64,000 nucleotides of DNA from Coriaria nepalensis (lineage: Eukaryota > Streptophyta > Magnoliopsida > Cucurbitales > Coriariaceae), in NCBI GenBank assembly GCA_027186245.1, contig CP114481.1:23715501-23779500 (forward strand), read 5' to 3'. The notes beneath the pieces are model-generated. The model searched no databases, was not told where the DNA came from, and was given only the letters and a program-made list of their open reading frames with translations. Below are positions 11,502-25,250 of the stretch, piece after piece. Within the stretch, counting starts at the first letter, position 1. The number at the start of each line of letters is the position of its first letter. Both the position numbers and the translations under genes were made by a program.

Positions 11502-13183
11502 ATGACTTTAAGGCAAAACAAATGCAATTTTGCCTTCAATAGATCAACTGCAAGTTATGCACGAAAGTCATTTTTAAAGGCCGAATTTCGTTCGAAGTGA
11601 TTTAGAATGATTTAATGACTAAAAGAGACGCAATAATATGACTTTTAGGCTAAAAAAATGCATAGTTGCCTTCAATAGATCAATTACAAGTTATGCATGA
11701 AAGTCGTGTCTTAAATGCACAAATAGAATTGGTTCGAAGTGCTTTCAAACAATTTAATGATATGAAAAGACTGAATGAAATACTTTTTAAAACTAAAATA
11801 ATGCATTGTTGTCGTCAATAAATTAATTGCAAGTTATGTAAGAAAATCATGTTTGAAGGGCGAAAATAGAATTTGTCGAATTAATTTAGAATGATTTATT
11901 GACTAGAAGAGACTCAGTGACATGACTTTAAGGCTAAACAAATGCATTGTTGCTCTCAATTGATCAACTGCAAGGTATTCACGAAAGTCATGTTTAAGGG
12001 GTGAATTTCATTCGAAGTGATTTAGAATGATTTACTGACTAAAAGAGACCCAATAATATGACCTTAAGACTTAAAAAATGCATAGTTGCCTTCAATAGAT
12101 CCATTGCAAGTTATGCATGAAAATTGTGTTTTAAATACAAAAATTGAATTAGTTCGAAGTTCTTTCAAACAATTTAATGATATGAAAAGACTGAGTAATA
12201 TCCTTTTTAAGACAAAAATAATGCATTGTTGTCTTCAATAAATTAATTGCAAGTTATGTAAGAAAATCATGTTTGAAGGGCGAAAATAGAATTCGTTCGA
12301 CTTAATTAGGAATAATTTAATAACTAGAAAAGACTCAATGACATGACTTTAAGGCTAAACAAATGCAATTTTGCCTTCAATAGATCAACTGCAAGTTATG
12401 CACGAAAGTCATTTTTAAAGGCCGAATTTCGTTCGAAGTGATTTAGAATGATTTAATGACTAAAAGAGACGCAATAATATGACTTTTAGGCTAAAAAAAT
12501 GCATAGTTGCCTTCAATAGATCAATTACAAGTTATGCATGAAAGTCGTGTCTTAAATGCACAAATAGAATTGGTTCGAAGTGCTTTCAAACAATTTAATG
12601 ATATGAAAAGACTGAATGAAATACTTTTTAAAACTAAAATAATGCATTGTTGTCGTCAATAAATTAATTGCAAGTTATGTAAGAAAATCATGTTTGAAGG
12701 GCGAAAATAGAATTTGTCGAATTAATTTAGAATGATTTATTGACTAGAAGAGACTCCATGACATGACTTTAAGGCTAAACAAATGCATTGTTGCTCTCAA
12801 TTGATCAACTGCAAGGTATTCACGAAAGTCATGTTTAAGGGGTGAATTTCATTCGAAGTGATTTAGAATGATTTACTGACTAAAAGAAACCCAATAATAT
12901 GACCTTAAGACTAAAAAAATGCATAGTTGCCTTCAATAGATCAATTGCAAGTTATGCATGAAAATTGTGTTTTAAATGCAAAAATTGAATTAGTTCGAAG
13001 TTCTTTCAAACAATTTAATGATATGAAAAGACTGAGTGATATGCTTTTTAAGGCTAAAATAATGCATTGTTGTCTTGAATAGATTAATTGCAAGTTATGC
13101 AAGAAAATCATGATTGAAGCGAAAAAATAAAATTCATTTGAATTAATTTAGAATGATTTAATGATAAGGAGAGACTCAATGAC
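11502..13183 (+). repeat. Two-trimer (841-bp) tandem duplication
   Basis: 11502-12342 and 12343-13183 align at 841 bp. Both begin with an A monomer carrying ATGCAATTTTGCC, then a B with AATGCACAAATAGAATTGG and GAATGAAATACTTTTT, followed by a trimer whose A has CTCAATTGATC and the rare CAAGGTATTCAC (11971 and 12812). The same pair of trimers recurs at 14026, 16971 and 19916 within the 2945-bp HOR, so this block is probably related to the founder of that larger unit. Confidence 0.8.
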
Positions 13184-14025
13184 ATGATTTTAAGGCAAAA
13201 CAAATGCATTGTTGCTTTCAATAGATCAACTGCAAGTTGTGCACGAAAGTCATTTTTAAAGACCGAATTTCGTTCAAAGTGATTTAGAATGATTAAATGA
13301 CTAAAAGAGACGCCATAATATGACTTTAAGGATAAAAAAATGCATAGTTGCGTTCAATAGATCAATTCCAAGTTATGCATGAAACTCGTGTTTTAAATGC
13401 AAAAATAGAATTGGTTCGAAATGCTTTCAAACAATTTAATGATATGAAAAGACTGAATGATATACTTTTTAAGGCTAAAATAATGCATTGTTGTCGTCAA
13501 TAAATTAATTGCAAGTTATGTAAGAAAATCATGTTTGAAAGGCGAAAATAGAATTCGTTCAACTTAATTTAGAATGATTTAATAATAAGGAGAGACTGAA
13601 TGACATGATTTTAAGGCAAAACAAATGCATTGTTGCTTTCAATAGATCAACTGCAAGTTATGCATGAAAGTCATTTTTAAAGACCGAATTTTGTTCGAAG
13701 TGATTTAGAATGATTTTATGACTAAAAGAGACGCAATAATATGACTTTCAAGATAAAAAAATGCATAGTTGCCTTCAATAGATCAATTGCAAGTTATGCA
13801 TGAAACTCTTGTTTTAAATGCAAAAATAGAATTGGTTCGAAGTGCTTTCAAACAATTTAATGATATTAAAAGACTGAACGATATACTTTTTAAGGCAAAA
13901 ATAATGCATTGTTGTCTTCAATAAATTAATTGCAAGTTATGTAAGAAAATCATGTTTGAAGGGCGAAAAAAGAATTCGTTCGACTTAATTGGGAATAATT
14001 TAATAACTAGAAAAGACTCAATGAC
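13184..14025 (+). repeat. Two trimers preceding the 2945-bp HOR
   Basis: Trimers start at 13184 and 13605. The second carries the private ATGACTTTCAAGATAAAA B start and GAAACTCTTG, which recur at about 16266 and 19211. Its distance to the next ATGCAATTTTGCC marker is 300 bp here but 720 bp in the later copies, so one trimer lies between the two markers there that is absent here. This fixes the left edge of the regular 2945-bp periodicity near 14026. Confidence 0.7.
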
Positions 14026-16970
14026 ATGACTTTAAGGCAAAACAAATGCAATTTTGCCTTCAATAGATCAACTGCAAGTTATGCACGAAAGTCATTTTTA
14101 AAGGCCGAATTTCGTTCGAAGTCATTTAGAATGATTTAATGACTAAAAGAGACGCAATAATATGACTTTTAGGCTAAAAAAATGCATAGTTGCCTTCAAT
14201 AGATCAATTACAAGTTATGCATGAAAGTCGTGTCTTAAATGCACAAATAGAATTGGTCCGAAGTGCTTTCAAACAATTTAATGATATGAAAAGACTGAAT
14301 GAAATACTTTTTAAAACTAAAATAATGCATTGTTGTCGTCAATAAATTAATTGCAAGTTATGTAAGAAAATCATGTTTGAAGGGCGAAAATAGAATTTGT
14401 CGAATGAATTTAGAATGATTTATTGACTAGAAGAGACTCAGTGACATGACTTTAAGGCTAAACAAATGCATTGTTGCTCTCAATTGATCAACTGCAAGGT
14501 ATTCACGAAAGTCATGTTTAAGGGGTGAATTTCATTCGAAGTGATTTAGAATGATTTACTGACTAAAAGAGACCCAATAATATGACCTTAAGACTAAAAA
14601 AATGCATAGTTGCCTTCAATAGATCAATTGCAAGTTATGCATGAAAATTGTGTTTTAAAAGCAAAAATTGAATTAGTTCGAAGTTCTTTCAAACAATTTA
14701 ATGATATGAAAAGACTGAGTGATATGTTTTTTAAGGCTAAAATAATGCATTGTTGTCTTTAATAGATTAATTCCAAGTTATGCAATAAAATCATGATTGA
14801 AGAGAAAAAATAAAATTCATTTGAATTAATTTAGAATGATTTAATGATAAGGAGAGACTCAATGACATGATTTTAAGGCAAAACAAATGCATTGTTGCTT
14901 TCAATAGATCAACTGCAAGTTATGCACGAGAGTCATTTTTAAAGACCGAATTTCGTTCAAAGTGATTTAGAATGATTTAATGACTAAAAGAGACGCCATA
15001 ATATGACTTTAACGATAAAAAAATGCATAGTTGCGTTCAATAGATCAATTCCAAGTTATGCATGAAACTCGTGTTTTAAATGCAAAAATAGAATTGGTTC
15101 GAAACGCTTTCAAACAATTTAATGATATGAAAAGACTGAGTGATATGCTTTTTAAAGCTAAAATAATGCATTGTTGTCTTTAATAGATTAATTGCAAGTT
15201 ATGTAATAAAATTATGATTGAGGGGAAAAAATAGAATTCATTCGAATTAATTTAGAATGATTTAATGATAAGGAGAGACTTAATGACATGATTTTAAGGC
15301 AAAACAAATGCATTGTTGCTTTCAATAGATCAACTGCAAGTTATGCACGAAAGTCATTTTTAAAGACCGAATTTCATTCAAAGTGATTTAGAAAGATTTA
15401 ATGACTAAAAGAGACGCAATAATATGACTTTAGGGATAAAAAAATGCAGAGTTGCCTTCAATAGATCAATTGCAAGTTATGAATGAAACTCGTGTTTTAA
15501 ATGCAAAAATAGAATTGGTTCGAAGTGCTTTCAAGCAATTTAATGATATTAAGAGACTGAACGATATACTTTTTAAGGCAAAAATAATGCATTGTTGTCC
15601 TCAATAAATTCATTTTAAGTTATGTAAGAAAATCATGTTTGAAGGGCGAAAATAGAATTCGTTCGACTTAATTGGGAATAATTTAATAACTAGAAGAGAC
15701 ACAGTGACATGATTTTAAGGCAAAACAAATGCATTGTTGCTTTCAATAGATCAACTGCAAGTTATGCACGAAAGTCATTTTTAAAGACCGAATTTCGTTC
15801 AAAGTGATTTAGAATGATTTAATGACTAAAAGAGACGCCATAATATGACTTTAAGGATAAAAAAATGCATAGTTGCGTTCAATAGATCAATTCCAAGTTA
15901 TGCATGAAACTCGTGTTTTAAATGCAAAAATAGAATTGGTTCGAAATACTTTCAAACAATTTAATGATATTAAAAGACTGAATGATTCACTTTTTAAGGA
16001 AAAAATAATGCATTGTTTTCTTCAATAAATTAATTGCAAGTTATGTAAGAAAATCATGTTTGAGGGGAAAAAATAGAATTCATTCGAATTAATTTAGAAT
16101 GATTTAATGATAAGGAGAGACTGAATGACATGATTTTAAGGCAAAACAAATGCATTGTTGCTTTCAATAGATCAACTGCAAGTTATGCATGAAAGTCATT
16201 TTTAAAGACCGAATTTTGTTCGAACTGATTTAGAATGATTTTATGACTAAAAGAGACGCAATAATATGACTTTCAAGATAAAAAAATGCATAGTTGCCTT
16301 CAATAGATCAATTGCAAGTTATGCATGAAACTCTTGTTTTAAATGCAAAAATAGAATTGGTTCGAAGTGCTTTCAAACAATTTAATGATATTAAAAGACT
16401 GAACGATATACTTTTTAAGGCAAAAATAATGCATTGTTGTCGTCAATAAATTAATTGCAAGTTATGTAAGAAAATCATGTTTGAAGGGCGAAAATAGAAT
16501 TTGTCGAATTAATTTAGAATGATTTATTGACTAGAAGAGACTCAGTGACATGACTTTAAGGCTAAACAAATGCATTGTTGCTCTCAATTGATCAACTGCA
16601 AGGTATTCACGAAAGTCATGTTTAAGGGGTGAATTTCATTCGAAGTGATTTAGAATGATTTACTGACTAAAAGAGACCCAATAATATGACCTTAAGACTA
16701 AAAAAATGCATAGTTGCCTTCAATATATCAATTGCAAGTTATGCATGAAAATTGTGTTTTAAATGCAAAAATTGAATTAGTTCGAAGTTCGTTCAAACAA
16801 TTTAATGATATGAAAAGACTGAGTAATATGCTTTTTAAGACAAAAATAATGCATTGTTGTCTTCAATAAATTAATTGCAAGTTATGTAAGAAAATCATGT
16901 TTGAAGGGCGAAAATAGAATTCGTTCGACTTAATTGGGAATAATTTAATAACTAGAAAAGACTCAATGAC
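14026..16970 (+). repeat. 2945-bp HOR, copy 1
   Basis: Seven trimers. The copy starts at the A monomer with ATGCAATTTTGCC and contains CAAGGTATTCAC at 14495 and 16599, the TTTTAAAAGCAAAAATTG B variant near 14653, and a B with GACTTTAGGGATAAAA near 15427. It is near-identical by eye to the next copy. The few differences include GGTCCG for GGTTCG near 14266, GAAAGATTTA for GAATGATTTA near 15392, and TGTTTTCTTC for TGTTGTCTTC near 16014. The unit is 7 x 421 minus 2 bp. Confidence 0.88.
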
Positions 16971-19915
16971 ATGACTTTAAGGCTAAACAAATGCAATTTT
17001 GCCTTCAATAGATCAACTGCAAGTTATGCACAAAAGTCATTTTTAAAGGCCGAATTTCGTTCGAAGTGATTTAGAATGATTTAATGACTAAAAGAGACGC
17101 AATAATATGACTTTTAGGCTAAAAAAATGCATAGTTGCCTTCAATAGATCAATTACAAGTTATGCATGAAAGTCGTGTCTTAAATGCACAAATAGAATTG
17201 GTTCGAAGTGCTTTCAAACAATTTAATGATATGAAAAGACTGAATGAAATACTTTTTAAAACTAAAATAATGCATTGTTGTCGTCAATAAATTAATTGCA
17301 AGTTATGTAAGAAAATCATGTTTGAAGGGCGAAAATAGAATTTGTCGAATTAATTTAGAATGATTTATTGACTAGAAGAGACTCAGTGACATGACTTTAA
17401 GGCTAAACAAATGCATTGTTGCTCTCAATTGATCAACTGCAAGGTATTCACGAAAGTCATGTTTAAGGGGTGAATTTCATTCGAAGTGATTTAGAATGAT
17501 TTACTGACTAAAAGAGACCCAATAATATGACCTTAAGACTAAAAAAATGCATAGTTGCCTTCAATAGATCAATTGCAAGTTATGCATGAAAATTGTGTTT
17601 TAAAAGCAAAAATTGAATTAGTTCGAAGTTCTTTCAAACAATTTAATGATATGAAAAGACTGAGTGATATGTTTTTTAAGGCTAAAATAATGCATTGTTG
17701 TCTTTAATAGATTAATTCCAAGTTATGCAATAAAATCATGATTGAAGCGAAAAAATAAAATTCATTTGAATTAATTTAGAATGATTTAATGATAAGGAGA
17801 GACTCAATGACATGATTTTAAGGCAAAACAAATGCATTGTTGCTTTCAATAGATCAACTGCAAGTTATGCACAAGAGTCATTTTTAAAGACCGAATTTCG
17901 TTCAAAGTGATTTAGAATGATTTAATGACTAAAAGAGACGCCATAATATGACTTTAAGGATAAAAAAATGCATAGTTGCGTTCAATAGATCAATTCCAAG
18001 TTATGCATGAAACTCGTGTTTTAAATGCAAAAATAGAATTGGTTCGAAACGCTTTCAAACAATTTAATGATATGAAAAGACTGAGTGATATGCTTTTTAA
18101 AGCTAAAATAATGCATTGTTGTCTTTAATAGATTAATTGCAAGTTATGTAATAAAATTATGATTGAGGGGAAAAAATAGAATTCATTCGAATTAATTTAG
18201 AATGATTTAATGATAAGGAGAGACTTAATGACATGATTTTAAGGCAAAACAAATGCATTGTTGCTTTCAATAGATCAACTGCAAGTTATGCACGAAAGTC
18301 ATTTTTAAAGACCGAATTTCATTCAAAGTGATTTAGAATGATTTAATGACTAAAAGAGACGCAATAATATGACTTTAGGGATAAAAAAATGCAGAGTTGC
18401 CTTCAATAGATCAATTGCAAGTTATGAATGAAACTCGTGTTTTAAATGCAAAAATAGAATTGGTTCGAAGTGCTTTCAAGCAATTTAATGATATTAAGAG
18501 ACTGAACGATATACTTTTTAAGGCAAAAATAATGCATTGTTGTCCTCAATAAATTCATTTTAAGTTATGTAAGAAAATCATGTTTGAAGGGCGAAAATAG
18601 AATTCGTTCGACTTAATTGGGAATAATTTAATAACTAGAAGAGACACAGTGACATGATTTTAAGGCAAAACAAATGCATTGTTGCTTTCAATAGATCAAC
18701 TGCAAGTTATGCACGAAAGTCATTTTTAAAGACCGAATTTCGTTCAAAGTGATTTAGAATGATTTAATGACTAAAAGAGACGCCATAATATGACTTTAAG
18801 GATAAAAAAATGCATAGTTGCGTTCAATAGATCAATTCCAAGTTATGCATGAAACTCGTGTTTTAAATGCAAAAATAGAATTGGTTCGAAATACTTTCAA
18901 ACAATTTAATGATATTAAAAGACTGAATGATTCACTTTTTAAGGAAAAAATAATGCATTGTTGTCTTCAATAAATTAATTGCAAGTTATGTAAGAAAATC
19001 ATGTTTGAGGGGAAAAAATAGAATTCATTCGAATTAATTTAGAATGATTTAATGATAAGGAGAGACTGAATGACATGATTTTAAGGCAAAACAAATGCAT
19101 TGTTGCTTTCAATAGATCAACTGCAAGTTATGCATGAAAGTCATTTTTAAAGACCGAATTTTGTTCGAACTGATTTAGAATGATTTTATGACTAAAAGAG
19201 ACGCAATAATATGACTTTCAAGATAAAAAAATGCATAGTTGCCTTCAATAGATCAATTGCAAGTTATGCATGAAACTCTTGTTTTAAATGCAAAAATAGA
19301 ATTGGTTCGAAGTGCTTTCAAACAATTTAATGATATTAAAAGACTGAACGATATACTTTTTAAGGCAAAAATAATGCATTGTTGTCGTCAATAAATTAAT
19401 TGCAAGTTATGTAAGAAAATCATGTTTGAAGGGCGAAAATAGAATTTGTCGAATTAATTTAGAATGATTTATTGACTAGAAGAGACTCAGTGACATGACT
19501 TTAAGGCTAAACAAATGCATTGTTGCTCTCAATTGATCAACTGCAAGGTATTCACGAAAGTCATGTTTAAGGGGTGAATTTCATTCGAAGTGATTTAGAA
19601 TGATTTACTGACTAAAAGAGACCCAATAATATGACCTTAAGACTAAAAAAATGCATAGTTGCCTTCAATATATCAATTGCAAGTTATGCATGAAAATTGT
19701 GTTTTAAATGCAAAAATTGAATTAGTTCGAAGTTCGTTCAAACAATTTAATGATATGAAAAGACTGAGTAATATGCTTTTTAAGACAAACATAATGCATT
19801 GTTGTCTTCAATAAATTAATTGCAAGTTATGTAAGAAAATCATGTTTGAAGGGCGAAAATAGAATTCGTTCGACTTAATTGGGAATAATTTAATAACTAG
19901 AAAAGACTCAATGAC
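16971..19915 (+). repeat. 2945-bp HOR, copy 2
   Basis: Complete seven-trimer copy with all markers displaced by exactly 2945 bp from copy 1 and copy 3. ATGCAATTTTGCC is at 16991, CAAGGTATT at 17440 and 19544, and the CTTTCAAGATAAAA variant at about 19215. It differs from copy 1 at scattered single bases, for example GCACAAAAG for GCACGAAAG near 17030, a change shared with copy 3 (near 19975). Copies 2 and 3 are therefore closer to each other at that site than to copy 1. Confidence 0.88.
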
Positions 19916-21415
19916 ATGACTTTAAGGCTAAACAAATGCAATTTTGCCTTCAATAGATCAACTGCAAGTTATGCACAAAAGTCATTTTTAAAGGCCGAAT
20001 TTCGTTCGAAGTGATTTAGAATGATTTAATGACTAAAAGAGACGCAATAATATGACTTTTAGGCTAAAAAAATGCATAGTTGCCTTCAATAGATCAATTA
20101 CAAGTTATGCATGAAAGTCGTGTCTTAAATGCACAAATAGAATTGGTTCGAAGTGCTTTCAAACAATTTAATGATATGAAAAGACTGAATGAAATACTTT
20201 TTAAAACTAAAATAATGCATTGTTGTCGTCAATAAATTAATTGCAAGTTATGTAAGAAAATCATGTTTGAAGGGCGAAAATAGAATTTGTCGAATTAATT
20301 TAGAATGATTTATTGACTAGAAGAGACTCAGTGACATGACTTTAAGGCTAAACAAATGCATTGTTGCTCTCAATTGATCAACTGCAAGGTATTCACGAAA
20401 GTCATGTTTAAGGGGTGAATTTCATTCGAAGTGATTTAGAATGATTTACTGACTAAAAGAGACCCAATAATATGACCTTAAGACTAAAAAAATGCATAGT
20501 TGCCTTCAATAGATCAATTGCAAGTTATGCATGAAAATTGTGTTTTAAAAGCAAAAATTGAATTAGTTCGAAGTTCTTTCAAACAATTTAATGATATGAA
20601 AAGACTGAGTGATATGTTTTTTAAGGCTAAAATAATGCATTGTTGTCTTTAATAGATTAATTCCAAGTTATGCAATAAAATAATGATTGAAGCGAAAAAA
20701 TAAAATTCATTTGAATTAATTTAGAATGATTTAATGATAAGGAGAGACTCAATGACATGATTTTAAGGCAAAACAAATGCATTGTTGCTTTCAATAGATC
20801 AACTGCAAGTTATGCACAAGAGTCATTTTTAAAGACCGAATTTCGTTCAAAGTGATTTAGAATGATTTAATGACTAAAAGAGACGCCATAATATGACTTT
20901 AAGGATAAAAAAATGCATAGTTGCGTTCAATAGATCAATTCCAAGTTATGCATGAAACTCGTGTTTTAAATGCAAAAATAGAATTGGTTCGAAACGCTTT
21001 CAAACAATTTAATGATATGAAAAGACTGAGTGATATGCTTTTTAAAGCTAAAATAATGCATTGTTGTCTTTAATAGATTAATTGCAAGTTATGTAATAAA
21101 ATTATGATTGAGGGGAAAAAATAGAATTCATTCGAATTAATTTAGAATGATTTAATGATAAGGAGAGACTTAATGACATGATTTTAAGGCAAAACAAATG
21201 CATTGTTGCTTTCAATAGATCAACTGCAAGTTATGCACGAAAGTCATTTTTAAAGACCGAATTTCATTCAAAGTGATTTAGAATGATTTAATAACTAAAA
21301 GAGACGCAATAATATGACTTTAGGGATAAAAAAATGCAGAGTTGCCTTCAATAGATCAATTGCAAGTTATGAATGAAACTCGTGTTTTAAATGCAAAAAT
21401 AGAATTGGTTCGAAG
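19916..21415 (+). repeat. 2945-bp HOR, partial copy 3
   Basis: About half a copy. Markers match copy 2 at +2945 bp through the B monomer with GACTTTAGGGATAAAA and TTATGAATGAAACTC (21318-21380). Identity stops around 21415-21425: copy 2 reads GCTTTCAAGCAATTT here while this copy reads GCTTTCAAACAATTT and then continues into a C monomer with an unusual CTTTTAGTAGATT. The end falls inside a B monomer, as expected for an unequal-exchange breakpoint rather than a clean unit boundary. Confidence 0.8.
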
Positions 21416-22441
21416 TGCTTTCAAACAATTTAATGATATTAAAAGACTGAACGATATACTTTTTAAGGCAAAAATAATGCATTGTTGTCTTTTAGTAGAT
21501 TAATTGCAAGTTATGTAAGAAAATCAAGTTTGAAGGGCGAAAATAGAATTTGTTGAACTAATTTAGAATGATTTATTGATTAGAAGAGACTCAGTGACCT
21601 GTCTTTAAGGGTAAACAAATGCATTGTTGCCCTCAATAGATCAACTGCAAGTTATGAATGAAAGTGGTTTTTAAGGGGTGAATTTCATTCGACGTGATTT
21701 AGAATGATTTACTGACTAAAAGAGACGCCATAATATGACTTTAAGTATAAAAAAATGCATAGTTGCGTTCAATAGATCAATTGCAAGTTATGCATGAAAA
21801 TTGTGTTTTAAATGCAAAAATTGAATTGGTTCGAAGTTCTTTCAAACAATTTAATCTTATGAAAAGACTAAGTGATATGCTTTTTAAGGCTAAAATAATG
21901 CATTGTTGTCTTTAATAGATTAATTGCAAGTTATGCAATAAAATCATGATTGAAGGGAAAAAATAGAATTCATTCGAATTAATTTAGAATGATTTAATGA
22001 TAAGGAGAGGCTGAATGACATGATTTTAAGGCAAAACAAATGCATTGTTGCTTTCAATAGATCAACTGCAAGTTATGCACGAAAGTCATTTTTAAAGACC
22101 GAATTTCGTTCGAAGTGATTTAGAATGATTTTTTGACTAAAAGACACGCAATAATATGACTTTAAGGATAAAAAAATGCATAGTTGCCTTCAATAGATCA
22201 ATTGCAAGTTATGGATGAAACTCGTGTTTTAAATGCAAAAATAGAATTGGTTCGAAGTGCTTTCAAACAATTTAATGATATTAAAAGACTGATCGATATA
22301 CTTTTTAAGGCAAAAATAATGCATTGTTGTCTTTTAGTAGATTAATTGCAAGTTATGTAAGAAAATCATGTTTGAAGGGCGAAAATACAATTCGTTCGAC
22401 TTAATTGGGAATAATTTAATAACTAGAAGAGACTCAGTGAC
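21416..22441 (+). repeat. Transition trimers with CTTTTAGTAGATT C variant
   Basis: About two and a half trimers between two homogenised blocks. The C monomers at about 21489 and 22331 share the otherwise rare CTTTTAGTAGATTAATTG insertion variant, 842 bp apart. The A at about 21600 reads CTGTCTTTAAGGGTAAAC. These trimers resemble Domain I types more than their right-hand neighbours. No sequence foreign to the satellite is present. Confidence 0.7.
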
Positions 22442-25250
22442 ATGATTTTAAGGCAAAACAAATGCATTGTTGCTTTCAATAGATCAACTGCAAGTTATGC
22501 ACGAAAGTCATTTTTAAAGACCGAATTTCGTTCGAAGTGATTTAGAATGATTTTTTGACTAAAAGAGATGCAATAATATGACTTTAAGGATAAAAAAATG
22601 CATAGTTGCCTTCAATAGATCAATTGCAAGTTATGCATGAAACTCGTGTTTTAAATGCAAAAATAGAATTGGTTCGAAGTGCTTTCAAGCAATTTAATGA
22701 TATTAAAAGACTGAACGATATACTTTTTTAGGCAAAAATAATGCATTGTTGTCATCAACAAATTAATTGCAAGTTATGTTAGAAAATCATGTTTGAAGGG
22801 CGAAAATAGAATTCGTTCGACTTAATTGGGAATAATTTAATAACTAGAAGAGACTCAGTGACATGATTTTAAGGCAAAACAAATGCATTGTTGCTTTCAA
22901 TAGATCAACTGCAAGTTATGCACGAAAGTCATTTTTAAAGACCGAATTTCATTCGAAGTGATTTAAAATGATTTAATGACTAAAAGAGACGCCATAATAT
23001 GACTTTGCGGATAAAAAAATGCATAGTTGTGTTCAATAGATCAATTCCAAGTTATGCATGAAACTCGTGTTTTAAATGCAAAAATAGAATTGGTCCGAAA
23101 TGCTTTCAAGCAATTTAATGATATTCAAAGACTGAATGATATACTTCTTAAGGCAAAAATAATGCATTGTTGTCTTCAATAAATTAATTGCAAGTTATGT
23201 AAGAAAATCATGTTTGAAGGGCGAAAATAGACTTCGTTCGACTTAATTTGGAATAATTTAATAACTAGAAGAGACTCAATGACATGATTATAAGGCAAAA
23301 CAAATGCATTGTAGCTTTCAATAGATCAACTGCAAGTTATGCACGAAAGTCATTTTTAAAGACCGAATTTCGTTCGAAGTGATTTAGAATGATTTTTTGA
23401 CTAAAAGAGATGCAATAATATGACTTTAAGGATAAAAAAATGCATAGTTGCCTTCAATAGATCAATTGCAAGTTATGCATGAAACTCGTGTTTTAAATGC
23501 AAAAATAGAATTGGTTCGAAGTGCTTTCAAGCAATTTAATGATATTAAAAGACTGAACGATATACTTATTTAGGCAAAAATAATACATTGTTGTCCTCAA
23601 TAAATTAATTGCAAGTTATGTTAGAAAATCATGTTTGAAGGGCGAAAATAGAATTCGTTCGACTTAATTGGGAATAATTTAATAACTAGAAGAGACTCAG
23701 TGACATGATTTTAAGGCAAAACAAATGCATTGTTGCTTTCAATAGATCAACTGCAAGTTATGCACGAAAGTCATTTTTAAAGACCGAATTTCATTCGAAG
23801 TGATTTAAAATGATTTAATGACTAAAAGAGACGCCATAATATGACTTTGTGGATAAAAAAATGCATAGTTGTGTTCAATAGATCAATTCCAAGTTATGCA
23901 TGAAACACGTGTTTTAAATGCAAAAATAGAATTGGTTCGAAATGCTTTGAAGCAATTTAATGATATTAAAAGACTGAATGATATACTTTTTAAGGCAAAA
24001 ATAATGCATTGTTGTCTTCAATAAATTAATTGCAAGTTATGTAAGAAAATCATGTTTGAAGGGCGAAAATAGACTTCGTTCGACTTAATTGGGAATAATT
24101 TAATAACTAGAAGAGACTCAGTGACATGATTTTAAGGCAAAACAAATGCATTGTTGCTTTCAACAGATCAACTGCAAGTTATGCACGAAAGTCATTTTTA
24201 AAGACCGAATTTTGTTCGAAGTGATTTAGAATCATTTTTGGACTAAAAGACACGCAATAATATGACTTTCAGGATAAAAAAATGCATAGTTGCCTTTAAT
24301 AGATCAATTGCAAGTTATGCATGAAACTCGTGTTTTAAATGCAAAAATAGAATTGGTTCGAAGTGCTTTCAAGCAATTTAATGATATTAAAAGACTGAAC
24401 GATATACTTTTTAAGGCAAAAATAATGCATTATTGTCCTCAATAAATTAATTGCAAGTTATGTTAGAAAATCATGTTTGAAGGGCGAAAATAGAATTCGT
24501 TCGACTTAATTGGGAATAATTTAATAACTAGAAGAGACTCAGTGACATGATTTTAAGGCAAAACAAATGCATTGTTGCTTTCAATAGATCAACTGCAAGT
24601 TATGCACGAAAGTCATTTTTAAAGACCGAATTTCATTCGAAGTGATTTAAAATGATTTAATGACTAAAAGAGACGCCATAATATGACTTTGCGGATAAAA
24701 AAATGCATAGTTGTGTTCAATAGATCAATTCCAAGTTATGCATGAAACTCGTGTTTTAAATGCAAAAATAGAATTGGTTCGAAATGCTTTCAAGCAATTT
24801 AATGATATTCAAAGACTGAATGATATACTTCTTAAGGCAAAAATAATGCATTGTTGTCTTCAATAAATTAATTGCAAGTTATGTAAGAAAATCATGTTTG
24901 AAGGGCGAAAATAGACTTCGTTCGACTTAATTTGGAATAATTTAATAACTAGAAGAGACTCAATGACATGATTATAAGGCAAAACAAATGCATTGTAGCT
25001 TTCAATAGATCAACTGCAAGTTATGCACGAAAGTCATTTTTAAAGACCGAATTTCGTTCGAAGTGATTTAGAATGATTTTTTGACTAAAAGAGATGCAAT
25101 AATATGACTTTAAGGATAAAAAAATGCATAGTTGCCTTCAATAGATCAATTGCAAGTTATACATGAAAGTCGTGTGTTAAATGCAAAAATAGAATTGGTT
25201 CGAAGTGCTTTCAAGCAATTTAATAATATTAAAAGACTGAACGATATACT
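22442..25250 (+). repeat. Segment duplicated at +6315 bp (left copy)
   Basis: This 2.8-kb segment matches 28757 to about 31565 with a constant offset of 6315 bp (15 x 421). Diagnostic private variants are GTCATCAACAAATT (22751 and 29066), GGTCCGAAATGC (first C at 23095 and 29410), AAACACGTG, and GCTTTGAAGC near 23945 and 30260. The match fails to the left in the trimer starting at 22020 and to the right near 25260, where this copy reads AATAATGCATTG and then TTACATTAG while the other reads AATAATACATTG and TTATGTTAG. Confidence 0.8.
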
